DNA from: Tetrahymena elliotti 4EA
Taxonomy: Eukaryota; Ciliophora; Oligohymenophorea; Hymenostomatida; Tetrahymenidae
Assembly: GCA_000231825.2 (NCBI GenBank)
Contig: JH720305.1
Coordinates: 198,845-262,844 of the forward strand
Reading direction: 5' to 3'
Length of the DNA stretch: 64,000 bases
In this document: positions 13,056-26,422 of the stretch, piece after piece
Layout: each line of letters starts with the position of its first letter
Numbering within the stretch: the first letter of the stretch is position 1
Translations under genes and position numbers: made by a program
Notes under the pieces: generated by a model
The model's database searches: none
Told to the model about the DNA's origin: nothing
Seen by the model: only the letters and a program-made list of their open reading frames with translations

Positions 13056-14561
13056 ATGAATGAAGAAGTAGAAATAGTTAATCAAGTTAAAGGTTTATTT
13101 TATCAAAGCTAGTTTAAGGAGTGTATAGAAGCTTATAATGGGTATCAAAAAGAATACAAAAATTTTGAGAACTTTTAGATTACCACTTTATATAAAAGCT
13201 TGAGCTACTTTTACATAGATTAGTTTGATGAAGTTTAAAAAGGCATAAATAAATTATTAGATGAAAGCAAGTAAAAGAATAATGGATAAATAACTGAATT
13301 AGATTTAATAATACGTATACTTTATATGCAGTAGATGTTTGATGAGAACTTTTATTCAGCAGAACAATAAAATGAGGAGTTAAAGAAATAAATAGATTTA
13401 TACAAACAGAATAAATCTTCATATTATCTGAATTATGATTCTATGTATTTATTTGCAACTGGCTTCTGGTCATTTATAGATAACTGGAGGGATGATGTAG
13501 ATTTAAAGTGTATTTAGTTATTAAAATAATCCTTAGCATTAAACGATTAATTTAAACAAGATATTAGTTTCATAATAGGTTGGATTTATGCATAAAAAGA
13601 TCATTATAATGAAGCCCTTAATTATTTTTTAAAATTGGAATCAGAAAATCCTGATTACCCTGGGATTCTCAATTCTATAGGAGTAACTTTCTCTCGCTTA
13701 AAGCAAAAGGAAAAAGCAGAAGAGTATTATCTTAAATCGCATAAAAAATATCCTATAAACACCCTTTATATCAACAATTTGGCTCAATTTTATAGTTAAA
13801 ATAAGAATTTTGAATCATGTAAAGAATACTTTCTGAAGTCTTTGGATATTAATCCAAAAAAAGTATTAACTCTTTATTTTTATGGATGTTTCCTATGCAA
13901 GTAGAAAAATTATGAAGAGGGTCTGGACTTCTTGGAAAAAGGATTAGAAATAAATCCTCATTCAACAGACATATGCTTGGCTTTGGCAAATGTTAATAAA
14001 GAACTTTCAAAAACAGAAACATCAGAGATTTATTATAAAAAATGTATAGAGCTAGAGCCTTTAAATGGGTAATTTTATGAAGCTTTAGGAATGTTTTACA
14101 TAGATATTGGAATATTTGAGAATGCAATAGATCAATTTAAGAAAGCTCTTACACTTAAATAGTTTAGAGTAAACTACCACTCTACTTCATCAAACTTAGC
14201 ATACTGCTTATATGAACTGGAGAGGTGGGATGAATCTCTGAATTACTATATTTAATCACTAAATTTTCCAGTAATTTTTGATACTATTTTAGATGTTGAA
14301 AGTATTTGCTATATATTGGATTCAATATAAATAATACCTCTTAGCAGAAAGATAGAAATTCTAGACTTTTATAACGATTATTTCTTAACAAGACTAGATT
14401 TATTAATAGAAAATCTAGAAAATCTTTAAATTAAATATTTTTTAATCAAAAAGTAAGCATTTTACAGACAATGTCTGTAAATTGAAGCTTACCAAAAATT
14501 CGTTTAACCAAACCTAATTTACATGAATGAAATATCTCATTGGGATTTATTCATTGACTGA
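13056..14561 (+). CDS. TPR-repeat protein, HWDLF family member 3
   Basis: Intronless frame of 501 aa, ATG 13056 to TGA 14559. The N-terminus (QSQFKECIEAYNGYQKEYKN) matches the start of the other members. Clear TPRs follow: GWIYAQKDHYNEALNYFLKL, then AEEYYLKSHKKYPINTLYIN, then CKEYFLKSLDINPKKVLTLY, and GMFYIDIGIFENAIDQFKKA with the usual W/L-G-Y-A-F-A-P spacing. This is the member with the most canonical TPRs and gives the best argument for the domain. The C-terminus is NEISHWDLFID. The start was chosen as the first ATG after an upstream stop and because it aligns with members 1, 2 and 4. Function is inferred only as scaffold. Confidence 0.88.
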
Positions 14562-15211
14562 AAATTTCAATAAAATTATAAATACTTTTAAATTATGTTT
14601 TTACATCATTCTCCAACTGTTTTTGTTAATTTCACTTTGGTGAGCACTCAAATAAATTTTTTGCAGTCTCTTCTGCATAATTTTGTTATTTCTTTCTTTT
14701 GGACAAAATCTATTTCAAATAAATAAGTAAATTACTTAAACAAATAGAGATATCTAAATAGAAATTAGAATAAAAATTTTTTTACATATCTTTTTATTTT
14801 ATGTACATTAAGATTAACTTTTACTAAAAAATTAAATATCTTTAAAAGAAATCTTTTTGCTTTTTTGCTGATTATTTATAATTTGAAAGAAATATGAAAA
14901 AAAAAATAGAAAAAAGTTTAAGGATTTCTGAAAAAGGTCAAAAAATAATCTAATTTGTAAACTAAATCAATTTATTGAATAAATGAATAGATTGGGTATT
15001 TGGCATTTTTTTAAGTGAGCTTGTATTTTTATTGATTTATTAGTTTGCTTAGAGTTAAGAATACTATCTATATCATATGATGTTCTATTAAAATTTCTAT
15101 ATATTTTACTTAAAATAAACTTTTAAATAATTTAGTTACTTTTTTTATTTAGAATATTTTTTTGTTTCGGTCTTAGTTTTTAATATCAATAAATATTTTT
15201 AAGAATAATTA
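14562..15211. other. Intergenic, no gene seen
   Basis: About 650 bases between TPR genes 3 and 4. No open frame of note and no repeat recognised. Confidence 0.6.
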
Positions 15212-16726
15212 ATGGAGGAATAAGAATAATATTTAGTGAGCGAGGTTAGAACACTATTCTATGAATGCAAGCTAGGATAATGTATTGATGCAGTGGATAA
15301 ATTAGATATTCAGAGGAGTTTTTATTATCATAAATTTATGTAGTATTTTAAAATGCTTTCTTTGTTTGAAAGCTAGTAGAATTCTAAAGCTCAATAATGT
15401 TTTGAGAATTTATTAGAAGAAAATAGTTAAAAGAATGAAGGAAAAATTGAAGATATAGATGTCATGTTGATGGCTATGTACTAATTTGAGATATATTACA
15501 CTAACGTTTAACAGGCTGAAGAATTAAATTCTAATTTGTATAAAATTTATAAAGATTACAAATCACAACATTTATCATTATCTTCTGATCATCAAAAGGC
15601 TATTTATCTATTTGGAAAAGGAATGTACTTATTTGTGGAGAATAGCAGAGAACAAACATGTTGTAAATGCATAAAATTGATTGAAAGAGCTATTCAACTC
15701 ACTTAAAATTTTAAACAAGAAATGTTAATTTCTTTAGGATGGATATATTATATTTATTAATAAACAGATCTTTCCTGCAAAATAAATTAGGAATTATATA
15801 TATTAAGTCCAAAATATCCTAACCTAGCCAATAATTTGGCTATTGTTTTACATTAAATTGGGAAATGCGGATTAGCAGAAAAGTTATTTTTAGAAGAAGA
15901 AAAATTGAGGAGTTAAAACCAAATAACTATTTAAAATATAGCTCATTTTTACTTTAGTTAAGAAAATATACAAAAGGAGAAATTATATTATGAGAAGTTA
16001 ATTTCAATTGATCCCAAGACTCCTAAAATTTATCATTTATATGGAAAGTTTTTGATGAGAACTGGTCAAAAATAAAAAGGAATTGAAATGTTTTTTTAAG
16101 GTTTATAATTAGATTTAAATTACTGCCCTATTTATTAAGATTTATCTGATATTGAGATTGGCAATGGAAACTTAAATTAGGCGAAGGAATATATTGAAAA
16201 ATGTATTAAGGTATATCCTAGAGATGGCTTTTATATGTATCGCTATGCCAATTGTTTGGAAGCTCTAGGAAGATATGAAGAGGCTATTGAAGTCTACAAA
16301 AAATCAATAAAAATGAAAAATTATATATACTATAAAATAATGAGTAATTCAAACCTGGGAAAAATTTATTAAATATTGAATAAGCATTTAGATGCTCTTG
16401 AAGAATTTTTAAATGCTTGCAATTACTAACCAGTTAAATCTTTAACGCTTAAATTTAACGTTATTTTAGCTTATCGTTTTTTCAATGAAAATTCTAATGT
16501 TTCTTTAAAAGATAAAATAAAATTGATAAATAAATAGAATGGATATATTGTTACAAAATTTGAGCAATTTGCAGAATCCGTCACTAATAAAAATCTATAA
16601 AAGTTGTTTTTATTTAGATTAGATAATCTAAGGGAAGTTTTAACAATTATTGCTTATTAAAAATACATAGAATCTCACTTAATTTTCCAATCTCAAATCT
16701 TGCATTGGGATTTATTTTTTGATTGA
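15212..16726 (+). CDS. TPR-repeat protein, HWDLF family member 4
   Basis: Intronless frame of 504 aa, ATG 15212 to TGA 16724. TPR helices include SLGWIYYIYQQTDLSCKINQ, PKYPNLANNLAIVLHQIGKC and EALGRYEEAIEVYKKSIKMK. The last 40 residues (RLDNLREVLTIIAYQ, then SHLIFQSQILHWDLFFD) match closely those of the minus-strand member at 21923, so the family spans both strands. A Cys-rich patch (TCCKCIKL) before the first clear TPR is shared only loosely. No introns, signal peptide or membrane segment. Role unknown beyond likely protein binding. Confidence 0.87.
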
Positions 16727-17497
16727 GTCTTTCCTTATTTCGTAATTAATTTTTCTACACGCATTTTTGTGATGATGATTATTGATGAGATTTTGTGAGA
16801 AATAATCAATTTTAGCTATTTCTTCAATTTGTGATAATATTTCTAAAATAATAAATAATCAAACATATTGACAGAAGGGATTGATTTCAATAAAAATATT
16901 CATTTTTTTTAATTAATTAGCTATTTTCTGATTAGATCTAAACATTAATTTATATATTTAAATTACATAACTCTAATATTTGTTTTCAAATTACATCACT
17001 TTAATATATCTTTTTATATTACATCACAATTATTTCTGCTTTATTTTTACATTGCATTTATTTATGTTATTAAAAAGTCTTATCAACTTAATTACATTGC
17101 AATTTAAATAGTAATTACAGTTCTAGAAAAATTGTATTCACATTCAAAAAATACAATATTTATAATATTTCTAAAGTATACCAAACTACGTCTGGATTGG
17201 ATAGAATGATCCGACTTTTTATAACCATTATAAAAGATAATTAAAAATAGATTAAAAGGTGGATACATGAAAGAGAAGAATTTTTTGACATCAATCAAAA
17301 GCTAATAATTCCTTCAGATTGTAACAAAATTGAGATTTTTGTATAAATATCAATATTACTTCGAAAAAGTTACTTTTGAATCTTTGATTGCTTCATTAAA
17401 ATCAAACAACAAAACAATAGAAAGAAGATATACTTTGTATAATTTTTAAAAAATCTAAAAAATTTAATTAAACAAACAAAAAAAAGTGAAAACAGAA
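16727..17497. other. Intergenic with short attacatcac repeats
   Basis: About 770 bases. Around 16960-17040 a motif of the form (t/a)attacat(a/c)ac recurs several times with 30-40 base spacing, a degenerate short tandem array. Otherwise AT-rich, with nothing coding seen. Confidence 0.5.
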
Positions 17498-18082
17498 ATG
17501 AAAAAAGATTCAAATTAAACTCAAGATTAAGAGTTAAACGTCTACTTTTTAAATACTACAAATCTTACTGATAACCAATTGAATGAATCTCTACTCCTTA
17601 CTGATCTAAATAATATTTAATAGGAATCTATTAACTTTACATAGGAATTAAACAGTTGTTCTCCCATGTCATCTCAACAAAAATAAGAAGAATCACACAA
17701 AGTTCCTTTTCTATACCTTAAGAGCTAAAACTAAAGCTCCAATTTTACTAATTAATCTACCTAAATATCTTTTAACAATGATAAGTATGAGTACTAATAA
17801 TAATAATATGATGAGTACAAAGTTCCAAAATTTGTCAAAATTTATTCTAAAAATAAATATCAGAACTAAATGAATCAACCAATCCATGCATTTAGTGTTT
17901 AATACTAGAAGTTTATGAGCTAATAAGAAGTATAAGAGTAATAAAGTAATAGGAATCCATGGCATGTAGATTACATTAAATGTATTCAATACTTTGGAAT
18001 TGTCTTATGCATTATTATAGCAGCTAACTACTTTTTCTAATTTCTATTTAATTTATTTGAGGGAGAAGAACAAAATGATTGA
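17498..18082 (+). CDS. Small protein with C-terminal membrane anchor, unrecognised
   Basis: Intronless frame of 194 aa, ATG 17498 to TGA 18080. The first 150 residues are hydrophilic and rich in Q, N and S. They are followed by HVDYIKCIQYFGIVLCIIIA and ANYFFQFLFNLF, one strong hydrophobic segment at about residues 157-186, then an acidic EGEEQND end. This layout suggests a tail-anchored protein with its bulk in the cytosol. No known domain was recognised. It separates the plus-strand TPR genes from the rest of the cluster. Confidence 0.65.
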
Positions 18083-19826
18083 AACAAACTAATATCTCCT
18101 TTGCATATGATCAACTCCTAATAAAAAACATATATATACACTCTTGCTATTCAAGTATGATAGAATAATAGTTATAAATAAACTCAGCTTTAATAGAAAT
18201 CATTTTAAAACATGGAGTATTATACAAAATACTTCTTAAGAAATGAAACAAAACAAACAAAAATTCTAAATTTACTATCACTATGTCATATCACAATAGT
18301 TTATTACAATAAACTTTTCAAAAACTATGTTACTCTCACTCACCCTATACTCTTACTATTTTAATTAATATTACTTCATGTCATGTAAAAATTTTTCAAT
18401 TTATTAAACTTAAATTTTACTAATACATTTCATCAAACATTTTAATAAAATTATTTTTTTTCTTTTCAAATGATTGTGGTAGATAACTGTATCTAAGAAT
18501 TTTCCAAAAAAACAGTAAATTAACACCCAAAAATTGATTATAAAAAAAGATAAAAATAATGCCAAATAAAAATATATTCTTCAAATTATTTGTTATTTTA
18601 GTCTTTTTAGATAGATACATTTATCATCAATATTCTTTTAATTTTCTAAATTCAGGAATACCCTAATAAATTGATTTGTTAATTAAATATAGCTTGATGT
18701 AAAAAATAACCATCAAAATATTAGAAAAAGCTGAATTTAATTTATTACTTTTTATTTTAATATTCAAGAAGATTCATTCAATTTATATTCTTAACCTAAA
18801 TAAATATTAATTTTATATAAATAATATTCGTTAAAACATTTTCATAGATAATTTTTAATGATTTTTTTAGGATGTTTATTATTTCAATTTACATTATATT
18901 TGTGAATAAAATTTAATTTCATTTGTACAATATATACATACGTATTTATGTTTGATTAACATTCAGGAAATTTTTTAAGTTTTAAGCCAATTATTTTTCA
19001 AAGAATCATTTTAAAATAATTTTTTTAATAATTAAATTCAAAGAATCAATAATACTTTATTATAAAATGGTATTTCTTATACATAATCCTTATCAAATAT
19101 AATTCTATTTTTAGAATATTAAATAAACATAATTTGCTTTTACTATCAGTTAAAATCTTTTAAATAGCAATACAATTGTCTAAAATTATTTTTGTCTTAT
19201 TATATTGAAGAAATTAAGAATTATTTAATGCTAATTTTATTATTAAAATAAATTGTGGTTTTTGGATTGTTAATTAACTTTAACAAATTATTGAGAAAAA
19301 AAAGATGCTACTATTTTTACATCATTTATAACAACAAATTCCTTAGCAAATATGGTTTTTGGAAAAATAATAAGCCAGATTTTAATAATAAAAACTATTT
19401 TTTACTATTTCAATGAAGAATTTTTTGTTTTAATTGAGTTTTTTTATACTTTTTGGGAGTTATTATTAAAGCATCATTTAATTCTTGATTTCAAAAAGGA
19501 AAAAAGAGATGTTAATTTTTTATTGTAATAATTTAGAGAGAAAAGTTACAAACATGATCGACAAAAGAGGCTATTATTGCATTTTATTAAAAAAATATGA
19601 TCTTATAAATCATAACAATATTTTAAAACAAATAAGTAAAAAATAATCATAATATAACTTTTTATATGTGAAATTAGTATAAAGGTGAAATTTTCAATAT
19701 AAATTTTATAAAAAAGAATTACTAGAATTTTTGAATTAATTTTGTAAAATTCAGCTAATAATTAATCTTGATTAGTTTATTAAAATTCATTTAATAAAGT
19801 AGAACTAAATTTCATTTATTCATATA
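18083..19826. other. Long intergenic stretch
   Basis: About 1.7 kb of AT-rich DNA. Apart from a weak 74-codon minus-strand frame (18396-18620, listed separately), nothing protein-like was found on either strand. Confidence 0.5.
18396..18620 (-). CDS. Possible small membrane protein, doubtful
   Basis: A 74-codon ciliate-code frame on the minus strand starting at ATG 18620 and ending at TGA 18396. It contains a hydrophobic run (NIFLFGIIFIFFYNQFLG) and a basic, lysine-rich second half. It could be a real small membrane protein, the last exon of an unseen gene, or chance, since TGA is rare in such AT-rich DNA. No homologue is recognised. Confidence 0.22.
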
Positions 19827-21470
19827 ATGTAGGAAGATCCTTCAAATAGCTAGTAAAGCTTAATAAGATATTTAATACAGAAGAGTAATCATATTCTTGA
19901 GAACATTAATTTAAAATAAATTAAAATGAATCAACTAGCTGCCAATAAAAATAATTTTAATGCTCCTAATGATAGTAGAATCTAAAAGATCACTAATTAT
20001 GATGTAAAAATGCCATCAATTAAGAATGAATATAACTATGTTGGATAAAATGAGAGCTAATAATATCATAAAAATTTAAGGGATTAAGCTTAATAGGATA
20101 ATAATGCAATAAATTTTCAATAAATACATAATAATAGAGACGAAGCTGAGTAAGCTCTCATTAAAAAGAAAAACTAAATTTTTTGTGATTATTTAATTTA
20201 TTAAAAAAATATTTTAAATGAGAAGAAACCACCATATTACTTAGAGTCTTCGGATGCCTAATAATTAGATTTTAAGATAAAATAAAGAGTCAAAAGCAAC
20301 CAATTAATTAAATCATTGAAAAAGAGCTTCATCTAGAGATATCTCACAGATAGAAATAAATAGAATGGAAATTTATAAGAAAAATACAATATCAATCCTT
20401 ATCTATAAGAATAAGAAAAGTTTAGAACAGCAATTAAAACTTTAGAAGAGTTAAATCAAAATACAGAGAATTAGTTAATTTAAAATAAATAATCAAGCTA
20501 GCCTCAAAAATAGCTTGATCCCAATATTGATGCTCAATAAAACTTTTTTAGGCATGCTGTTAAAAAAAATTCTTCTTCTAAAAGTAATTAACTTAATAAT
20601 TCAAAAAACTAAATATCAAATTATAATTCAACACAAAAATGGAATTACTACTTGAACATTCTCTCAAAAAATAATTTAGAAATTATGAAAGAAGAAACAT
20701 AAAATATATAAAATGCATTGAAAATTGATTTTGCAGAAACAAAATAAAAAAATGAACCATTTCTTAAAAAAGATTAATAATTTTAGTAAAAATTATTAAA
20801 ATAAATTTCTATTACTGCTCAATTCTAAAACAATATTTAAATGCCAACATTAAATCCACTTCACCTAAGAAAGAATTATTCTGAAAAATTCAAAAACAAT
20901 CTTCAATTAAATTTGATTAAAAGTTAATCAGGTAAAAGTTAGGCTTTGAGACAATTTGATTATGAAAAACAATAATAGGCATCAAAAACATGTTAAGATA
21001 AATCAATAAAAAAAGCTTCTTAATTCTACAGTTTTGAATCTCAAATGTCTCCTAGAAGTTTTTTAGAAGAAAATTATAAAACAAATTAGTAAGATGGCTC
21101 ATTAGAATAACCAAATAAATTTAACAACAAATAAAAGTTAAAGGAAAAAATAAAATAAATAAATGGAAATTTCCCTAATTTGGATATGTTCAACAACAGA
21201 AAATAGAAAATATAAAATGCTAAACCAAATAATTTGTATTATTTATCAGACAAAAATTAATTTTCTTGTACAAGAACTTAAATTAAGCATAAGATAACCA
21301 ATAAAAAAAATTATTCAGATGCAGATTAAACAAAATCTGAAACAGAAAATTCATAATTAACTGACGAATACTATGGTCCTTGGGATATAAATGAAGCAGA
21401 TAATGATAGTAATTATTTTCCAAGTTATAATAACATTTCAAATCCAAGCGAATGTACAAACCAATTTTGA
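19827..21470 (+). CDS. Q/N/K-rich protein, unrecognised
   Basis: Intronless frame of 547 aa, ATG 19827 to TGA 21468. Composition is dominated by Q, N, K and S with little hydrophobic content, so it is probably largely disordered. A more ordered part near residues 110-180 holds FCDYLIYQKNILNEKKPPYY and LIKSLKKSFIQRYLTDRN. The C-terminus is acidic (ADNDSNYFPSYNN). No domain, signal or membrane segment is visible. It lies between the plus- and minus-strand TPR groups with no evident link to them. Confidence 0.72.
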
Positions 21471-21922
21471 TTAATTTCAATACTGTATTTAAATTATATA
21501 AAGAGTTTTATCAGTCAAAATTTAATAAATTTTCAATAAAAAACAATTATTTCAAATAAAATTATTTAATTTGTTATTTAATATTTAAATGAGTTCTTTT
21601 TATTTAGTTTTTGTTTTCTTTTGATTATTTTAGTTAAATTACTCATTCATTCATTCTAATTATTTTATTTTACTTTTTATTTAAACTATTTTTATTTTGT
21701 TATCCCCTTAAAAAAATGTTTGATTCATAAAAATCAAAACTTTCTTCTTTTTATTGAATTTATTCATATTTATTTTAGACTTAAATTCAAAGGAAATAAA
21801 AAAAAACCTAAATTTATTGTTTTATTGCATGTTTCAATTCAAATAAAAAAGCCTAAAACTAAAATTGAATTATTAATTATATTTTAAATCTACATTGAAT
21901 CAATTACAAAAATTGTATTCAA
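21471..21922. other. Convergent 3' spacer
   Basis: About 450 bases between the ends of a plus-strand and a minus-strand gene. It should hold both polyadenylation regions; no specific signal can be singled out in such AT-rich DNA. Confidence 0.55.
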
Positions 21923-23431
21923 TCAATCAATAAATAAATCCCAATATAAGATATTGTTTTTGAAGATAAGATGATTTTGTACATGTTTTCTGAAAGAAAT
22001 AATAAAAAGAATATCTCTAAGGTAATCTAATCTTAGTAGGAATAAAGCTTACAAATCATTGTCCTCGAGATGATTTGCAATGGACTAGAATCTTGTAACT
22101 ACACAACCAGACTATTCATTTATTATTTTAGTAATAGTCTAGAGAGGTAAATATTTAATTTTGCAAATCCTAGCGCATAATGTATAATAATGAGGAAATT
22201 AACTACTTGGCTATTAATAGCTAAATACTTTAAAGATATATATGAATGCTTAAAGATAATTCTTTAAGTAGATATACTGAGAAGCTAATCTTCCATAAGA
22301 AAATATTTTGTATTCTCTATAGTTTTTAAGTTATATAGATTATTTATAGAGCTCTAAAGCCTTTTAGCGATTTTATTGAATATCATATCTTCTTGCAAGC
22401 GAAGTGTATAGATATCCATCTTTTGGGTAAATCTCAATACATTTTTCAATAAGATTTATTGATTATTGAAGATCAGTATTTATATAGATTTCTGATAGCT
22501 ACTCATAATTTGAAACATAAGATGGATCTATTTCAATTCCTTTCTTAAATAAATCTATAGCTTCTTGCTATTATCCTTATTTATTTAAATAAACTCCATG
22601 TAAGTGATATATCCTACCAGTAGTTGGTTTTAGATTTATCAATTTTTCCTAAAATTATTTTGATTTTTCTACATCATTCATTTTATCTCTATAAAAAATA
22701 GATAAATTATTTATTATAACTTAATTGTACCATCTCATCTCCAATTCTAATAGATAAAGTTTCTCTGCTTTTTCGAGGTCTGGTAACTATTCAAGAACTA
22801 ATGCGTAATTGTTAGCGAGACTTGGAAACCTAGGATTTATTTCATATATTTTTTCATACCATTAGCAAGATAATTAATGATTCTAATTAACAAAGTGGCA
22901 CCAAGATATAGTAAGTATTATTTCATTGCTAAATTCTTTAATACAGTTTAAGGCTTCTTCCATATATTATATGGATTATAAATCTACTCCTTCCCTTCTT
23001 GTTTCAATAAAAATATATAATCCTTTTCCATAAAGATAAACTCCTTTTTGATAGCTCTCTAGATTCTCATTTTATTCTCTATATTACTCACATATTTATA
23101 ATAAATTTTCATTAAACTATTCTGCTAATGGGACATGAAAGTATTAAGTTTCAAGTTAGTAAAATATATATATCAAAACATCAAGTTCATCTGCTTTGTT
23201 TCCTTTTATTTCTTTATTTTTATCCATCAATTTTTTGAAAGTTAATAATGCCTCATTAATTTATTAAGCCTTATATTAGCTCAAACCTTTATATAATTAA
23301 AGCATCTGACTACAATAAGATCCTCTTTCTCCATGATCTTCTTCAATAAACTAAATACACTCTTTTATCTTACAATTATAATATAAATCTTTAACTTATT
23401 ATATTATAATTTTATCCTGCTCTGAATCCAT
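21923..23431 (-). CDS. TPR-repeat protein, HWDLF family member 5
   Basis: Minus-strand intronless frame of 502 aa, ATG 23429-23431 to TGA 21923. The order of segments is as in the plus-strand members: KECIQFIEEDHGERG-like N-terminus, YEKIYEINPRFPSLANNYAL, LINLKPTTGRIYHLHGVYLN, EAIDLFKKGIEIDPSYVSNY and SINLIEKCIEIYPKDGYLY. It ends RLDYLRDILFIISFR, then NHLIFKNNILYWDLFID, with Y in place of H in the signature. It is most similar to member 4 at 15212, which suggests the duplication that spread the family included an inversion. Confidence 0.87.
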
Positions 23432-24405
23432 ATTATTAATTTTTACTTGTTGATATGAACTTTTAATTCTAGTTAAAAATTTTGTGAATTATCAAAAAAT
23501 AATATTGACTTATTTCAATTAGCTATCAAATTTTCAAACTTATCAAATTTCTTAATAAATACTCCTGAATATTTCTAATTATTTCAAATAAACCATTTAA
23601 TATAATTGCTTCTAATATACCAATTACGTTTTATAAATTTATTTTAGAAAAATTAAAATTTCTTTAAATTCAATCTTTAATTCAGAAAAAAAGCAAGAAT
23701 AAATAATTAATTAATAATTATCTTTTTGAATAAAATAATTTCAAAGGCATCTTACTTTAATCAATACTCTGAATATTTTTTTTGTTAAAAAATAAATAAT
23801 TTATTTTAGTAGTTTTTAAAAAGTTTCTCAAATTAAAAAGATTAATAAATAGAAATAGGTTTTGTTTTACTTAATGTATTAAGGATATACTTCGAATGAA
23901 AAAGCTGGTTTAAAAATTTAATTATTTATCTCAGGTTAAGAAATTATCGAGAAAATGTTGAGGGTAATTTGGGATTTTGAGCTCGTTCCCGTATTTCTTC
24001 ATATATGATGTTTAGTATGTTTTAGTTTAATTACTTTAGAAAATCTTTGGATTTATCTATTTATTATAATTGTTATTAAATTCTTTTTAATTAAGATTGT
24101 GTAGTTTTAATAAAAAAATAAGATAAATAGAAGAATAAAAATTATTCAAATTTTAATTTTCTGTGATAAATAATATTTTTTTGTTTTTATCTTATTTTTG
24201 AAATCAATTATTTTATGATGAAATACAAGAAATTTTACTCAATACTTGCTTGAACAAATAATAAAATATGTAACTATAATTATTATTAAATAAATTAAAT
24301 TTAGATGAGAGTCTTTACAAGTAACTAGTTTATCAATTTAATTGATTCTATTAATGAATTAATTTAATTTTTTTATTTAGATTATTCAATATGCTAGTCA
24401 GCCAG
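23432..24405. other. Intergenic between TPR members 5 and 6
   Basis: About 970 bases. The part near 24182-24260 is homologous to 26184-26262 downstream of member 7 and belongs to the duplicated unit. The remainder shows no gene. Confidence 0.6.
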
Positions 24406-25926
24406 TCAGTCTATAAATAAATCCCAATGAATGATTTTTGACTAGAAAACTAAGTTTTAAATAACCAATTTCGAGTAAACTGTTAAAAATAATAATTATC
24501 TATGAATTTCTAGCTTTTACATGAAGACTAGTTTTAGTTTATGATTTTTAACTACTTGAGCAAATGAAGAAAACTTGGGGATTAGATTTAAGCCTTCTTA
24601 CTATGTAATAAGCTAGATTGTTTCTTCTAAAGGAATTAGTTCCATAAATTAGCAAGAAATATAGATCTCCCTATCAAATTCTAAACCTTCAATTTTTTTA
24701 TAATTGCATGTCTTGAAATATTGCTAGATAGATTTATGGTATTTATTCAATGAGAAATAGATAAATGCTAATTTTGAGCTGGAATAAATTTTTAAATATT
24801 AATAATTTTTGAACTATTTTCCTAATTTAAAGCATTTTTTTGCTTTATGGAAGTTTCCTAATTCATTATAACTATTTCCTAAAAGAGTCTAAAAATATCC
24901 ATCTTTAGGGAAGAATTAACAACATTTAATTGCGTATTCTAAAGCTTAAATATAATTCTAATTTATCTGAATATCTGATAATTCTTCATAGTTCCCAAAA
25001 TACTCCGGATCTATTTCTATTCCTTTTTCAAAATATTCTTTAGCCTATTTTAAATTACCAGTTTTAACTAAATATTAGCCATAATATTTACATATTTTAG
25101 CTGTTAGTGGTTTTATCTAGACTAACTTCTCAAAATATTCTTTTACTTTTTCTTTATTTTTCTAATTAGAATAAAATTAAGCCATGTTATTGATTATCAC
25201 TTCATTGTATCCCCTCATTTTTTCTTCTTCAAGAAAAAGTTTTTCTGCTTTATCAAACTCTTTAGTAAATTATAAAGCTATTGCAAAATTATTAGCTAAA
25301 CAGGGTATTCTTGGATTTAAATCATATAACGTTTAATAATAATAACAAGCCTTTTGATATTATTTGTCTTTGTATAAAATCCAACTTAAAGAAATAAGTA
25401 TTTCACTTTTAAAATCTTCAACATTCTAATATGATTATTCTAGTAAATTGATACATTCTTTATCTAGCCCTTCTCTGTATGTATCAATATAAATAAACAT
25501 ACCTTTTGCAAACTAATATATAGCCATTTAATAAGAATCTAATTCTTAATTATGAATCAAAAAGTCTTCTATGAAAGCAAGAAACCTGTCATTTAAGTCT
25601 TCGGCTTTCTGAATGAAATAATACTGAGCCTCAAGCTAATAAATTGTCCAAATAATTAAATCTATTTCTTCAAACATGTTCTTATTACTAAGAATTTCTT
25701 GAATTATATCTTCAAAACATTAAAAGCCTAATTTAATCTATTCAGTTTTGAATAAGCTCATTCCTTTAAACAATTAAAGTATTTCATGGCAGCAAAAAAT
25801 TGTATCAACATCTAATTCCTCTATTAATTAAATTGTTTCTTTAAGATAGCATTAATTATGTTTATCTTAAACCTATTAAATAATTTTAATTTCTTCAATT
25901 TTTGCTGTTCTAAAAAATTTCTGCAT
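24406..25926 (-). CDS. TPR-repeat protein, HWDLF family member 6
   Basis: Minus-strand intronless frame of 506 aa, ATG 25924-25926 to TGA 24406. TPR-like helices include SLSWILYKDKQYQKACYYYQ, DLNPRIPCLANNFAIALQ, LVQIKPLTAKICKYYGQYLV and LGNSYNELGNFHKAKKCFKL. The end is SKIIHWDLFID. The stop is followed by short gtcag/ccagt repeats. Member 7 at 26423 is a very close relative, identical over long stretches, and the flanks match too, so the pair arose by recent tandem duplication of a unit of about 2 kb. Function unknown, probably a protein-binding scaffold. Confidence 0.87.
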
Positions 25927-26422
25927 TTAGTAAAATTCTATCTTTATGGATTTTCTAATTAAAAGATTTAATTCTAAGTACTTAATATATAAATTGTGAC
26001 AAAGAATATTATTCTAATAAATTTTGAAATTTATCAGATTTTATTAAAGCAAATTCTTAATTTATCTCGAAATAAATTTTTGAAAAATTTATGTTGTACT
26101 CAAAGTTAAGGTGGTTTTTTAAAATAATTTTTTTGGAAAATAGTAATATTTTAGAAATAGCCTAAAATATAAATAAAATTTTTTGTTTTTATCTTATTTT
26201 TGAAATTAATTATTTTGTAATGAAATACAATAAATTTTACTAAATATTTGTTATGAAAAAAAAAATAAATATGCTCTAATGTTATTAAATATTGAAAATC
26301 AAATTTAGATTAGAGTCTTTATTTATAAGAAAGTAACCAGTTTTTTAACTTTAATTGATCCTATGAATAAATTAATTTATTATATTTATTTCGATTATTA
26401 AACAAGCTAGTCAGTCAGCCAG
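25927..26422. other. Intergenic between TPR members 6 and 7
   Basis: About 500 bases. The part just upstream of member 6 resembles the region upstream of member 7 (from about 27980), including a ttctaagtacttaatat block, so promoter and 5' flank were copied with the gene. The junction of the two duplicated units lies around 26150-26180. Confidence 0.6.
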